Positions 8,201 to 15,204 of a stretch of DNA of 19,441 nt are shown piece by piece; the stretch's first letter is position 1, and each line of letters begins with the position of its first letter. The translations under genes were made by a program, and so were the position numbers. The DNA is taken from positions 1 through 19,441 of the forward strand of contig CAZLTY010000067.1 in the NCBI GenBank assembly GCA_964562575.1, read 5' to 3'. The notes below the pieces were generated by a model that saw only the letters and a list, made by a program, of their open reading frames with translations, was not told the DNA's origin and searched no databases. This DNA is from SG8-4 sp964562575. GTDB lineage: Bacteria > Planctomycetota > Phycisphaerae > Sedimentisphaerales > Anaerobacaceae.

Positions 8201-8375
8201 GACGGTCGGATCACCGAAAATTGGCCCCATTATCGAGTGTTTGCTAAGGGGCCTCCAAAACGAAGAAGCTGTTTTCGCTGCAATTATTTTCGTGATATCT
8301 GTCGTAATACTCGCCTGGCCCGCACGCCAGAAAAGACCGGTATTTACCCCGGCTCTTAATCAAGGAATAAGCTGA
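5286..8375 (+). CDS. Transmembrane Ser/Thr protein kinase with C-terminal TM2 domain
   Basis: A 1029-residue protein (1045 if started at ATG 5238, which overlaps the preceding stop but has badly spaced ribosome binding). The kinase domain is about 15-262: glycine loop GRGGFGEV (23-30), VAIK with Lys44, catalytic HRDLKPGN (131-138), metal-binding DYG (150-152; Tyr replaces the usual Phe), and APE (176-178). All catalytic residues are present, so it should be active. The stretch between Lys44 and SPHLV is short, which I recall as typical of a planctomycete kinase subfamily. After a polar linker come about ten hydrophobic segments between 366 and 688. A TM2-type domain (about 733-775, with GLHRFYAGKIGTG) follows, then a Pro/Ala-rich linker, then about four more segments (853-1011). 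The kinase faces the cytoplasm while the membrane part may sense the envelope. It is flanked by FHA-like, membrane and sigma-factor genes, making the sigma factor a candidate target. Confidence 0.9.
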   Translation: MQKYQYQHGDQPLEGFTIQRAAGRGGFGEVYYAVSDGGREVAIKAVQNYEQIELRGIRHCMNIKSPHLVTIFDVKHNDRNEPFVIMEYVSGPSLRELLTESPGGLGAQKAAFFLREIAKGLSFLHECGIVHRDLKPGNVFYENGYVKIGDYGLAKAISASRHSGQTITVGTVHYMAPEIGAGSYGCSIDIYALGILLYEMLTGDVPFGGSSPAEILMKHMTDTPMLDNIEEPFANVIKKALAKDPADRYKTVQEMVEDLYGSENIRNSVSHFSPDELSVIAERVAAKANIGNQPGVQKPRAVTADEPTRDMGRPVADGHAQDVGRQITETAQRFARQADAFGKQVADKVDAKVQFPAIADTVDPRQRLTLALLTTAMIAVGAGLLSGSRDVMPTAIAVFAMTAICSKVILFTRQRWFTNLEPEAQWIPRIGMCCVAAMLAQVVLAFLAISGNIPGQFSRAGFPSTWLALAVPLFLVNWSRISAPQRAKRISLGSAIWIGILGLVCAAIFSQGGLVMAAVLAGTSLVVQAYSPFGKVTQPAPAAKAQPKKRGQEQKAQRPTASLIGRPVPPHIRACWWIGCFLTLGLGIFLLIMSGTELRGDEATIAIAGGVNSLILSLFCLIRSARKRFTGWYAYLIKPLLLALCLMTVVTASICMGGMNLRNDEFLIALFLIIFPAVAFFGITVIPARVFDGAPKEAAPQPVAPPAPSARQPSSVSSFKRTWALVLCAVGMSGFPAGLHRFYAGKIGTGILWFLTGGMFLIGQIIDLILIITGQFKDRYGKPIEIWMDKEELRDKKHDRKATPEAPAPGVDVAAAAYQQAEEVQPPAAEDLPPQPAPAMPTASVMFERFHPLAFLFSGIGFILTFVAVLAGLAVALHFPYFMAAGVPDPDLTAYLDRTFGDSNWPKLMMDMGMVIVFALILPAAVFVSMGRRHLGARHLIRGVLGLAGLLAAVTLLSNGISYTFGRAQLDPTVGSPKIGPIIECLLRGLQNEEAVFAAIIFVISVVILAWPARQKRPVFTPALNQGIS

Positions 8376-9550
8376 TGGCTATAACAATGTTCCCGATATT
8401 CTTTCTACTTCTTCTTGTCGCGATCCCTGTGATTATCGTCTTGATCAAGGTGTGCTCCAAACGGCCCTGGATTGGTGGTTTCGTGGCTGCGGCCCTTCTC
8501 TCGTCGTTCGTCTTTGCGTTTGTTTTCTTGGGTGTCTCGCACCGGCAAGTTGTGACCCACAGCGACCTACATTCTAACCGGAGCCCGGTTGAATCCGAAA
8601 GCAAGCCCGCGGTCATCTGGCAGCCAGGTATCGAGGATGAGTTCCAGGCAAACGTATATCCCTCCAAGCTCTCGGCCGTGCGCTCACTGGGCCTGCGAAT
8701 AGGCGAGCCGATCCGCCAGCTCTTCGGAGATGAAGCCTGGCCGAAGAAGGGGATACTGTTTCAGGGCTCTCACGAGCCCGATGTGCTCGACGAGCTAATT
8801 GAGGCAATCGCCCGCAAGTTTCCGCAAACCCAATGGACCGTTGCCCCGGAGACCGTGGCAGTTGAACCCAATGAGGTTGGCATCCGCCTCGATCTCGCTG
8901 TATCAAAGATCGGTCCGGCCCCGTGGAACAATGGTAATTCCGGAAGCGAGATCAGCCGCGGCACAATCAGGGCAAACGTCCTGGCCGGCGCCAGACAAAT
9001 AAGTATAAACACCGAATTCACAGAAAAGCCCTGGATCGAGAATTTCTACGGCGGCTGGGACAACCGGCCGAACACACGACTGATTATCGCCAAATCGAGC
9101 GAGAGCAGCATATCAGAAGGTGGAGCTAACCACCAGGCTATCGCGGATGCATGCAATCAGCTCACTGAGTTGCTCCACCAGAGGCCGCGGGCGCAGGCCA
9201 CGCCGTCTCTGCCTCGAAACGTGACTTCCAACGACATTCTCGAACGTGATTTCATCGTTGACCGGTTCACACAAAGCTTCGACGGCAGAGCGGGCAAGAT
9301 ATGGAGACAAGCCCTGCTGATAGACGCTTCCGTTGAAAAACTCGAACAATTGGCTCATCACAAGGTCGCTGTAGCCAGGGAAATAAGATGGTCCTGGGCG
9401 AGAATGTCCGGCTCTATCGTCGGGCTGCTCGTATTGATTACCGCCGTCTACGCCTTTCTCAATGCCGCAACGAAGGGCTACTACGTATGGTCTTTGCGAA
9501 TTGCCGGAATCATGCTCGCCGCAGCGGTAATATTTCTCTTTGTGATTTAG
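8375..9550 (+). CDS. Four-helix membrane protein of the kinase cluster
   Basis: A 391-residue protein with two hydrophobic segments at the N-terminus (about 4-26 and 33-53), a soluble middle of about 280 residues, and two more at the C-terminus (about 344-364 and 371-391). The middle domain belongs to no family I recognise; it contains 'PWIENFYGGWDNRPN' near 219 and few cysteines. By the usual topology the middle could lie outside or inside the membrane; the sequence does not settle which. ATG overlaps the kinase stop by one base (TGATG), and AAGGA 8 bp upstream supports the start, so the two are probably translationally coupled. Its position between kinase and sigma factor suggests a sensing or regulatory role, which is inference only. 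Confidence 0.75.
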   Translation: MAITMFPIFFLLLLVAIPVIIVLIKVCSKRPWIGGFVAAALLSSFVFAFVFLGVSHRQVVTHSDLHSNRSPVESESKPAVIWQPGIEDEFQANVYPSKLSAVRSLGLRIGEPIRQLFGDEAWPKKGILFQGSHEPDVLDELIEAIARKFPQTQWTVAPETVAVEPNEVGIRLDLAVSKIGPAPWNNGNSGSEISRGTIRANVLAGARQISINTEFTEKPWIENFYGGWDNRPNTRLIIAKSSESSISEGGANHQAIADACNQLTELLHQRPRAQATPSLPRNVTSNDILERDFIVDRFTQSFDGRAGKIWRQALLIDASVEKLEQLAHHKVAVAREIRWSWARMSGSIVGLLVLITAVYAFLNAATKGYYVWSLRIAGIMLAAAVIFLFVI

Positions 9551-9567
9551 CAAAGGTCTCCTATAAT
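9540..9567 (+). promoter_or_regulatory. Possible internal promoter before the sigma-factor gene
   Basis: TTGTGA (9540-9545) and a perfect TATAAT (9562-9567) are 16 bp apart, overlapping the end of the membrane-protein gene. A transcript would begin only about 4-6 nt before ATG 9578, so it would be nearly leaderless. No Shine-Dalgarno sequence stands at the usual distance; AAAGG at 9552-9556 is too far. Confidence 0.4.
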
Positions 9568-9577
9568 ATGCTCTGGC

Positions 9578-10498
9578 ATGAAGGCACCCATAAACAGAGT
9601 GACAGAGGCGGAGCAGTACCTCCTGGACAAAATCCGCCGGGGCAACGAGCAGGCGTGGTCGGAATTTGTCGACCGCTACCGGGGGCGTCTGTTGAGTTTT
9701 GCCCGAACTAAGCTGCTTCAGCAGGCAGACGCCGAAGACAGCGTACAGGAGACGTTCATCGCCTTCATCAGAAGCCTTCCGAACTATCGCGGCGAGTGCG
9801 GCCTGGAGACATATCTCTTCGTGCTGCTCAGGCGCAAAATCATCGACACATACCGCAGCCGCCAAGCTAGACATGCGTGTCTGATTCAGGATACCTACGA
9901 TACTCAAGACGATGAAAGACCGTCGGATCCCTTTGCTGACGTGGCCGGGCCGGCACAGACGGCGAGCTGGTACGTCAGGGCAGACGAGAAATGCGAGCTG
10001 CAAAAAAACGCACTCGCCGACGCCTTGTCCAAACTGGTGGACAGCTTCAAAGAGTCGTTGAACTTCCGCGATCTGCAAATTACCGAACTGCTTTTCTATT
10101 GCCAGCTTTCCAATAAAGATATTGCCAGGACAATGGACATGAATGAAAAGGCCATCGCCCTGATCAAGCACCGAGGTCTCAAACAGATTCGCAAGCACGT
10201 CGCGGCATCCGATATCCCCGTCGGGCCTTCATCGACCGACTTCGAGAACATCCTGACGGAGATCTGGGAACTTCAGAGGCCGAGCTGTCCCAAACGAAGC
10301 ACGATCGGAGCGCATTTGCTCGGAACGCTCGACGAGAAATGGCACAAGTACGTCGACTTCCACGTCAATACGCTTGGCTGCAAATTCTGCATGGCCAATT
10401 TCGAAGACCTCAAGGCCCAGAGCGGCAAGAGCCAGAGCACGAAACTTCGCGCTCGGATTATGCAATCCACCGCGGGGTTTCTTCCCAAAAACCCATAG
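9578..10498 (+). CDS. ECF-like sigma factor with C-terminal zinc-finger-like extension
   Basis: A 306-residue sigma70-family protein. Region 2 is about 18-95 ('DAEDSVQETFIAFIRSLPNYRG', here residues 51-72, then ETYLFVLLRRKIIDTYRSR, typical ECF). Region 4 is about 140-205 (the LSNKDIARTMDMNEKAI helix-turn-helix and LIKHRGLKQIRK). There is no region 3. About 100 residues follow beyond a usual ECF factor. They contain Cys237-Pro, then His262, Cys268 and Cys271 (HVNTLGCKFC), spaced much like the zf-HC2/ZAS finger of anti-sigma factors, with LGTLDEKW where such proteins have a short Leu-rich helix. The protein may therefore carry its own inhibitory or redox/zinc-sensing module. It directs RNA polymerase to a target regulon, possibly under the kinase encoded upstream. 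Start choice is uncertain for lack of a Shine-Dalgarno sequence. It lies 27 bp after the membrane-protein gene. Confidence 0.88.
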   Translation: MKAPINRVTEAEQYLLDKIRRGNEQAWSEFVDRYRGRLLSFARTKLLQQADAEDSVQETFIAFIRSLPNYRGECGLETYLFVLLRRKIIDTYRSRQARHACLIQDTYDTQDDERPSDPFADVAGPAQTASWYVRADEKCELQKNALADALSKLVDSFKESLNFRDLQITELLFYCQLSNKDIARTMDMNEKAIALIKHRGLKQIRKHVAASDIPVGPSSTDFENILTEIWELQRPSCPKRSTIGAHLLGTLDEKWHKYVDFHVNTLGCKFCMANFEDLKAQSGKSQSTKLRARIMQSTAGFLPKNP

Positions 10499-10562
10499 CA
10501 GAGGCGCCGTCGAAAGGCCTGCGTTTTGGGGATAGATCCGGTATTCTATTAGGAGCCTTCGC

Positions 10563-12632
10563 ATGAACTTTCGATTTTTCCCACTTACATCTGCCGTCCT
10601 TCTCGCTGTTTGCCTCAGTGTGACATTGCGAGCACAAGACGCCACCGACCGCCGCAAAGCCAACAACGTAACCAAAGAGCAGCGAATCAACAACTGGCTG
10701 AGAACTCAGGACGAAAACGGCGACGGCAAGATCGCCGGCGATGAGGCGACCGGCCTGATGAAGTCCAATTTCGCCCGCAACGACACAAACAAGGACAACT
10801 TCCTGGACCGCCAAGAGTTGGCTGACCTGGCCGAGCGATTGGCGCGCGGCGGCTTCGGCCGCAATCGTCGGGGCCGCAACCAGCAGACTATCACAACCGA
10901 ACAACTGCTCAAACAAGTCCCCGAAGGGGTCACGGTTATCCCCGATATTGCCTACCGTCAAGGCAGCGATGCGTGGAAACTTGACCTGGCGATGCCGACC
11001 GAGCGCGGCGCCAAGCCGCGCCCGGCAATTGTCTTCGTTCACGGCGGCGGTTGGGTCTCCGGCGACAAGAGAAGAGCCAACTTTCTCGGGCCTGCTCTGG
11101 AGTTCGCAGCCAAAGGTTACGTCTGCACAACGATAAACTATCGGCTCGGCGGATCCAAGCGAGCGTGCGTCGAGGACGCAAAGTGTTCCGTGCGCTGGCT
11201 ACGCGCCAATGTGAAGAAATACAACATCGATCCCGACCGCATCGGCGCATACGGAAATTCCGCCGGCGCGCATCTGGTCGCGATGCTTGGGATATGCCCG
11301 GCCTCGGCGGGGCTCGAAGGCGACGGACCATGGCGGGAATATTCGAGCATGGTCCAGGCGGTCGTCGCCAGCGCCACGCCAACACGACCACGCGTGCGCG
11401 GCGGCTCAGCACATGACGCCAAGAAGATTGCACCTATGACCTATATAGCAGCCGACGCCCCGCCGCTGCTGTTGGTCCACGAAGAATCGGATCGGACCGT
11501 TGCCGTAAGCAATTCGGATGATTTCGTAAAGGCGTTGCGCGAGGCCGGCGCCAAAGACGTCACGTACATGCGCTACACGGACGGTTCCGGCCACGGCACA
11601 TTCATGGCCAATATCAAGGAGACCGGCCCGGCGCGAGAGAAGTTTTTCGAGCGAACGCTGAAGAGCAGAGACAGCAAGTATGTCTTCACGATTCGCAACG
11701 GCAAGACTTTTCTGAACGACAAGAATATCCTTGTCAAAGGGCTTCGGTGCTCGAATGCCTTAGTGAGCGATGAGTCCGCGGCGGAACTGATTGCCAATCT
11801 GGACACATTTGCGTCCTTCGGAATCAATACCGTCAGCGTCTTTTTCATGGGCTCGCGTTTCGGTGACGTGAAGGGGTACAACAGAGACGGCAGTCTGAAT
11901 CCGGTCTACACCGCTCGGATGGGACGAATCATCGAGGCGGCGGATGAGCGAGGTATGGTCGTTCTTGTAGGCTGCCTGTACTGGGGCAATTCGAAAGCCA
12001 AGTGGGAACAGTGGACGCAAACAGACGCTAATGCTGCTGTCGCCAATACCGTGCGCTGGCTGAGAGAGCACAATTATCGCAACGTGTTCGTGGACGTTGA
12101 CAACGAGGGCATGGCCAAACGGGCAAAGGGCTTTGACAACCGGCTCATGGTAATAGCGGGCAAGAAGGTCGATCCAACTTGCGTCATCGCCACCAATTTC
12201 AAAGGGCCTCCGCCTCCCGAAGCGGATCTGGGTATCCATTTCAGCACCAGAGTCCCGGGCAAACCGTACATCGAAAGCGAGGGCACACCCACCAACGCGC
12301 CGGGCGGCTACTGGGGTAGCTACAGTAAGAAGAAGGATTACTACAACTACATCAACATAGGCCTCTACAACGAAGAAATGAAGGCCAGACAGAAAGCCAT
12401 CACGGCCGAGCACCTCGACAACGGCCGCGGATATATGTGCGCTTCGACCTGGCTGCAGTGCCCGCCGCCGTCGGGTCCGAACAATTGCCCCGGAGGCAAC
12501 GGCTCGAAGCAATCACCCGGCATTCGATGGTGGCTCGAATTCATCCGCGACAAGTACGGACCGTACATCCCCCCTGCTTGCCGAGTCCGCAGCGAAACCG
12601 TAAGTCAACCATTGCCCGACCACAAGCCGTAG
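10563..12632 (+). CDS. Secreted EF-hand / esterase / GH5-like fusion enzyme
   Basis: A 689-residue protein with a signal peptide (about 1-24, cleavage near LRA-Q). Two EF-hand loops follow: DENGDGKIAGDE (50-61) and DTNKDNFLDRQE (74-85), both with ideal calcium ligands. Residues about 122-365 are an alpha/beta-hydrolase of the BD-FAE-like kind, with oxyanion HGGGW (160-164), nucleophile Ser233 in GNSAG, and likely Asp310 and His344. Residues about 375-670 resemble a GH5-type (beta/alpha)8 barrel: 'FLNDKNILVKGLR' opens it, DNE with Glu515 could be the acid/base, and Glu571 or Glu573 in IESEG the nucleophile. Together the enzyme could remove acyl groups from and cut a polysaccharide outside the cell. 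The substrate is not visible. AGGAG at 10551 supports the start. The gene begins 64 bp after the sigma factor and could be read through. The esterase call is strong, the GH5 call moderate. Confidence 0.85.
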   Translation: MNFRFFPLTSAVLLAVCLSVTLRAQDATDRRKANNVTKEQRINNWLRTQDENGDGKIAGDEATGLMKSNFARNDTNKDNFLDRQELADLAERLARGGFGRNRRGRNQQTITTEQLLKQVPEGVTVIPDIAYRQGSDAWKLDLAMPTERGAKPRPAIVFVHGGGWVSGDKRRANFLGPALEFAAKGYVCTTINYRLGGSKRACVEDAKCSVRWLRANVKKYNIDPDRIGAYGNSAGAHLVAMLGICPASAGLEGDGPWREYSSMVQAVVASATPTRPRVRGGSAHDAKKIAPMTYIAADAPPLLLVHEESDRTVAVSNSDDFVKALREAGAKDVTYMRYTDGSGHGTFMANIKETGPAREKFFERTLKSRDSKYVFTIRNGKTFLNDKNILVKGLRCSNALVSDESAAELIANLDTFASFGINTVSVFFMGSRFGDVKGYNRDGSLNPVYTARMGRIIEAADERGMVVLVGCLYWGNSKAKWEQWTQTDANAAVANTVRWLREHNYRNVFVDVDNEGMAKRAKGFDNRLMVIAGKKVDPTCVIATNFKGPPPPEADLGIHFSTRVPGKPYIESEGTPTNAPGGYWGSYSKKKDYYNYINIGLYNEEMKARQKAITAEHLDNGRGYMCASTWLQCPPPSGPNNCPGGNGSKQSPGIRWWLEFIRDKYGPYIPPACRVRSETVSQPLPDHKP

Positions 12633-12707
12633 GATGGACAGGTTTCCTGCCCATGCGGCTCGACCTTCATAACAGCACAGCATGGGCAAGCGAGTTGCCC
12701 ATCCTAC
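12629..12707. repeat. Large imperfect palindrome, REP/MITE-like, between convergent genes
   Basis: Two 28-nt arms (12629-12656 and 12680-12707) are near inverted copies around a 23-nt centre. Each arm is also a smaller hairpin: GGACAGG/CCTGCCC (12636-12652, one mismatch) and GGGCAA/TTGCCC (12684-12700, perfect). The TAG stop of the esterase/GH5 gene (12630-12632) lies inside the left arm. It sits between convergent genes and could act as a two-way transcript end, although T-runs are absent. The motif GTAGGATGGGCAA is, from memory, a common dispersed intergenic repeat. Confidence 0.75.
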
Positions 12708-12723
12708 ACGGTCGAGAATCGAT

Positions 12724-14136
12724 CTATATTGTTCGACCTTCGCGATATTGAGGCTTGATATATCTATTGGCGTCGGGGGCGTTCGTGACCTTCATGTTCT
12801 TCCAGTCGAAATCCAGCTTCTTGCCCGCACGCAGAGCGACATTGCCCATGAGGGTAAACTCAGTCAGAGGGCCGGAGTAGTCGAAATGGTCGCTCGCGGC
12901 GCCCTTGCCTTTGCAGGCATCGAGCCAGTCGCGATGATGTCCCTTGACCCGGGCAAGCCTCTTGGGCGGCTTGCGATAGGCCCTCATCTTAGTCTCCGGG
13001 ATGATGCGGGGCGACCTCGACCAGCCCTCGCCCAGGATCGCGCCCTTGGTGCCAACATATAGAATGCCATTATCTCCAAGTCTTCTACCGGCTTCCAGTT
13101 GTGCCGGACGCGGAGGCATCAGCCCGCCTTCGTACCAGGTGATGCGCAGCGGTTCCATGCCGGCGCGGGCCGGGAAATCGAAATAGATGAGCGAGGCAGC
13201 CGGACAGGTCTCTGCGGTCGTACCAGAAGAGCTGGCCTCGACGCTGAACGTCTGAGATTGATCCAGCTTAAGCGCCCAGAAGGCCGGGTCCAGATGGTGA
13301 CAGGCAAAGTCGCCGATGGTCCCCGATCCGAACTGCCACCACGCACGCCACCTGACCGGAGCATAGTCGGGATGATAAGGACGAGGCGGCACCGGTTCGA
13401 GCCATTTGGCCCAGTCGAATCCGGCGGGAACCGGAGGAGTCTCAGTCGGCCGGTCCCTCAGACTGGTCCAGCGATCGGCCCCTGTGCTGGTCCAGGCGTA
13501 TACGTTGTGGACCTCGCCGATCGCGCCGTCCCAGATCCATTCACAGGCCAGGCGGATGTCTTCGCTGGAGTGCCCGAAGTTGCCCAGTTGGGTGGCAACG
13601 CCGGCCTTGCGGGCGGCCTCGGTGACGACGCGGGTCTCATAGACAGTCCGGCAGAGAGGTTTTTCACAGTAGACATGCTTGCCCTTTGCAATGACATCCA
13701 GCACAACCATTGCGTGAGCATGGTCAGGAGTCGCCACGAGGACAGCGTCGATATCTTCGCTGGCGAGCATCCTGTGGTAGTCACGGTAAGTCGGACAGGG
13801 CTGGCCGTATTGCTTTGTGACAAGTCCAAGCGCAGGCTTGAGCCCGGCAACGCCGCCGTAGTAGAACATGCTGTAGTCACTCTGCTCATTGATATCACAA
13901 AGAGCCGCGATGCGGACGTCCGGCTCGTTGAAGAGCTGCTTCATGTTAACGATGCCCTGGCCGCCTGTGCCGATGATGGCGACGTTGATCTTTTCGCTCG
14001 GCGCGCTATTGCCCGCGCCGCCGAGTACGTGCCGGGGCACAACCGTGAAAGCTGCGGTCACGGCAGCTCCGCCCAGCAAATTCCTCCGGGTGATTTTCTT
14101 CGTCACTCTGACATGATTGGTCTTTCGGTCGCTCAT
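12724..14136 (-). CDS. Tat-exported Gfo/Idh/MocA family oxidoreductase
   Basis: A 470-residue protein. The N-terminus has a twin-arginine signal (TRRNLLGG, Arg17-Arg18, then a hydrophobic stretch to about 40), so it is exported folded with its cofactor. A Rossmann NAD(P) site GTGGQG (56-61) follows, then the family EKP motif with the likely catalytic Lys159, and a C-terminal alpha/beta dimerisation-type domain, with HLDPAFWALKL (281-291) near the active site. These enzymes oxidise or reduce sugars, inositols or related cyclic polyols, and planctomycetes have many exported copies. The specific substrate is unknown. The start is supported by AGGAG 8 bp upstream (14145-14149) and an extended -10 promoter. 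It is convergent with the esterase/GH5 gene and divergent from the MBL gene. A catabolic link to the neighbouring polysaccharide enzyme is plausible but unproven. Confidence 0.93.
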   Translation of the reverse strand: MSDRKTNHVRVTKKITRRNLLGGAAVTAAFTVVPRHVLGGAGNSAPSEKINVAIIGTGGQGIVNMKQLFNEPDVRIAALCDINEQSDYSMFYYGGVAGLKPALGLVTKQYGQPCPTYRDYHRMLASEDIDAVLVATPDHAHAMVVLDVIAKGKHVYCEKPLCRTVYETRVVTEAARKAGVATQLGNFGHSSEDIRLACEWIWDGAIGEVHNVYAWTSTGADRWTSLRDRPTETPPVPAGFDWAKWLEPVPPRPYHPDYAPVRWRAWWQFGSGTIGDFACHHLDPAFWALKLDQSQTFSVEASSSGTTAETCPAASLIYFDFPARAGMEPLRITWYEGGLMPPRPAQLEAGRRLGDNGILYVGTKGAILGEGWSRSPRIIPETKMRAYRKPPKRLARVKGHHRDWLDACKGKGAASDHFDYSGPLTEFTLMGNVALRAGKKLDFDWKNMKVTNAPDANRYIKPQYREGRTI

Positions 14137-14459
14137 ATGTGTTAGCTCCTTATTGTCTCAATTTGCATCGGCAGTCACGTCCGCCATCGAGCGCGGTGCA
14201 ACCGCAGACCGGCTGGACATACGTCAGCCCAACCGTCGGTTTCTCTGGAGAGCATTATAGCAGGAACAGCCGACCAGGTACAGCCCTCTCAGGCCACAGA
14301 TCGAGCTTTGCCACAAATGAGACATTGCGTTTGTCCGCAGGTAACACTTGTGGGAAAAGCTCATCTCGAGTAACATTACACGGCAAGCAAGATGACCTGG
14401 AATCGCTCAAGCAATTAGAGCAACCTAAACAACCGCAAGAAGAACTGAAGGACTAGGAA
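14137..14459. other. Divergent intergenic region between oxidoreductase and MBL hydrolase
   Basis: This 323-bp region holds the leader and promoter of the minus-strand oxidoreductase and the ribosome binding site of the MBL gene (AAGGA, 14448-14452). No convincing promoter for the MBL gene was found. A 105-codon plus-strand frame (14139-14456) exists but is judged spurious. Confidence 0.55.
14254..14262 (-). promoter_or_regulatory. Extended -10 promoter for the Gfo/Idh/MocA gene
   Basis: The minus strand reads TGCTATAAT, an extended -10 element with perfect TATAAT (14254-14259). The -35 region is weak (TGTACC 17 bp upstream). A transcript start near 14247 gives a leader of about 110 nt. Confidence 0.5.
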
Positions 14460-15188
14460 ATGAATAGACGAGAATTCTTGGGCACAGCAGCGGCGGCAGT
14501 TGGCGGCCAGAACAAGAAATCTGACGCAGAGACTCGTTGGGGCCTGTCCGTCAAATTTAAGGGTAGAAAGAACTCATCGATCAAACGTTGGGATGTCATC
14601 ACCATCGGCAATCTCTCGCGCAATCGTTACTGGGGTGAAAGCGACGATCGCGGCGTTCGATCCGCAATCTGCTCGTGCACAGTGATTTCCGGCGATGGTT
14701 TCCACATCATTGTTGACCCATCCCTTAAAGACGAAAAGGCGATGGCAACCGAACTCGATAGACGCACCGGTTTGAGCCTCGACGAAATAGACGCAGTTTT
14801 CATCACGCACCAGCACGGCGATCACCATTTCGGACTGAAGCACTTCCCAAAAGCAAAATGGCTAGCCGGCGCCGAAGTGGCCGCCGGCCTGAACAGATCG
14901 GGACGCTACGGCAAACCGATTACCCTCGCGGACGACTCTATCTTCGAAGCGGCAGAGGTCTTATCTACCCCGGGCCACACGATGGACCATCACAGCCTGC
15001 GCTTTGACTGCAAAGGATTGTCGGTTGTCATCGCCGGCGACGCCGTTGCCACACAGGATTTTTGGCTCGAGCGCATGGGGTATTTCAACGCCGTGGATTT
15101 CGATCTGTCGGCCCGCACGATGGACGGGATCGCCTCTCTCGCAGACATAGTTGTCCCGGGCCACGACAATTACTTCCTCTGCCTTTGA
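14460..15188 (+). CDS. Tat-exported MBL-fold metallo-hydrolase
   Basis: A 242-residue protein. It starts with a twin-arginine type signal (MNRREFLGTAAAA), although the hydrophobic stretch is short, and then a metallo-beta-lactamase fold. Zinc ligands are clear: His117-x-His119-x-Asp121-His122 in THQHGDHH, His173 in PGHTMDHH, Asp194 in AGDAV and His235 in PGHD. This is the complete set for a two-metal hydrolase. MBL-fold proteins of this size act on varied esters, lactones or thioesters; the sequence does not show which. AAGGA 7 bp upstream supports the start. The protein ends only seven residues after the last ligand, and a dockerin-like frame follows at once, so the 3' end may have been altered by recombination. 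It stands alone on its strand. Confidence 0.9.
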   Translation: MNRREFLGTAAAAVGGQNKKSDAETRWGLSVKFKGRKNSSIKRWDVITIGNLSRNRYWGESDDRGVRSAICSCTVISGDGFHIIVDPSLKDEKAMATELDRRTGLSLDEIDAVFITHQHGDHHFGLKHFPKAKWLAGAEVAAGLNRSGRYGKPITLADDSIFEAAEVLSTPGHTMDHHSLRFDCKGLSVVIAGDAVATQDFWLERMGYFNAVDFDLSARTMDGIASLADIVVPGHDNYFLCL

Positions 15189-15204
15189 CCAGCAACTTAC
15201 GACC

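Noticed and set aside
9113..10198. 361-residue minus-strand frame
   Set aside because: It runs across two plus-strand genes (membrane protein and sigma factor) in antisense, with no recognisable domain or ribosome binding site.
13099..14145. 348-residue plus-strand frame
   Set aside because: It is the antisense of the Gfo/Idh/MocA gene, which has Tat, GTGGQG and EKP motifs.
14139..14456. 105-residue plus-strand frame before the MBL gene
   Set aside because: It has no ribosome binding site and low-complexity content, and it covers the promoter and ribosome binding site of the divergent oxidoreductase.
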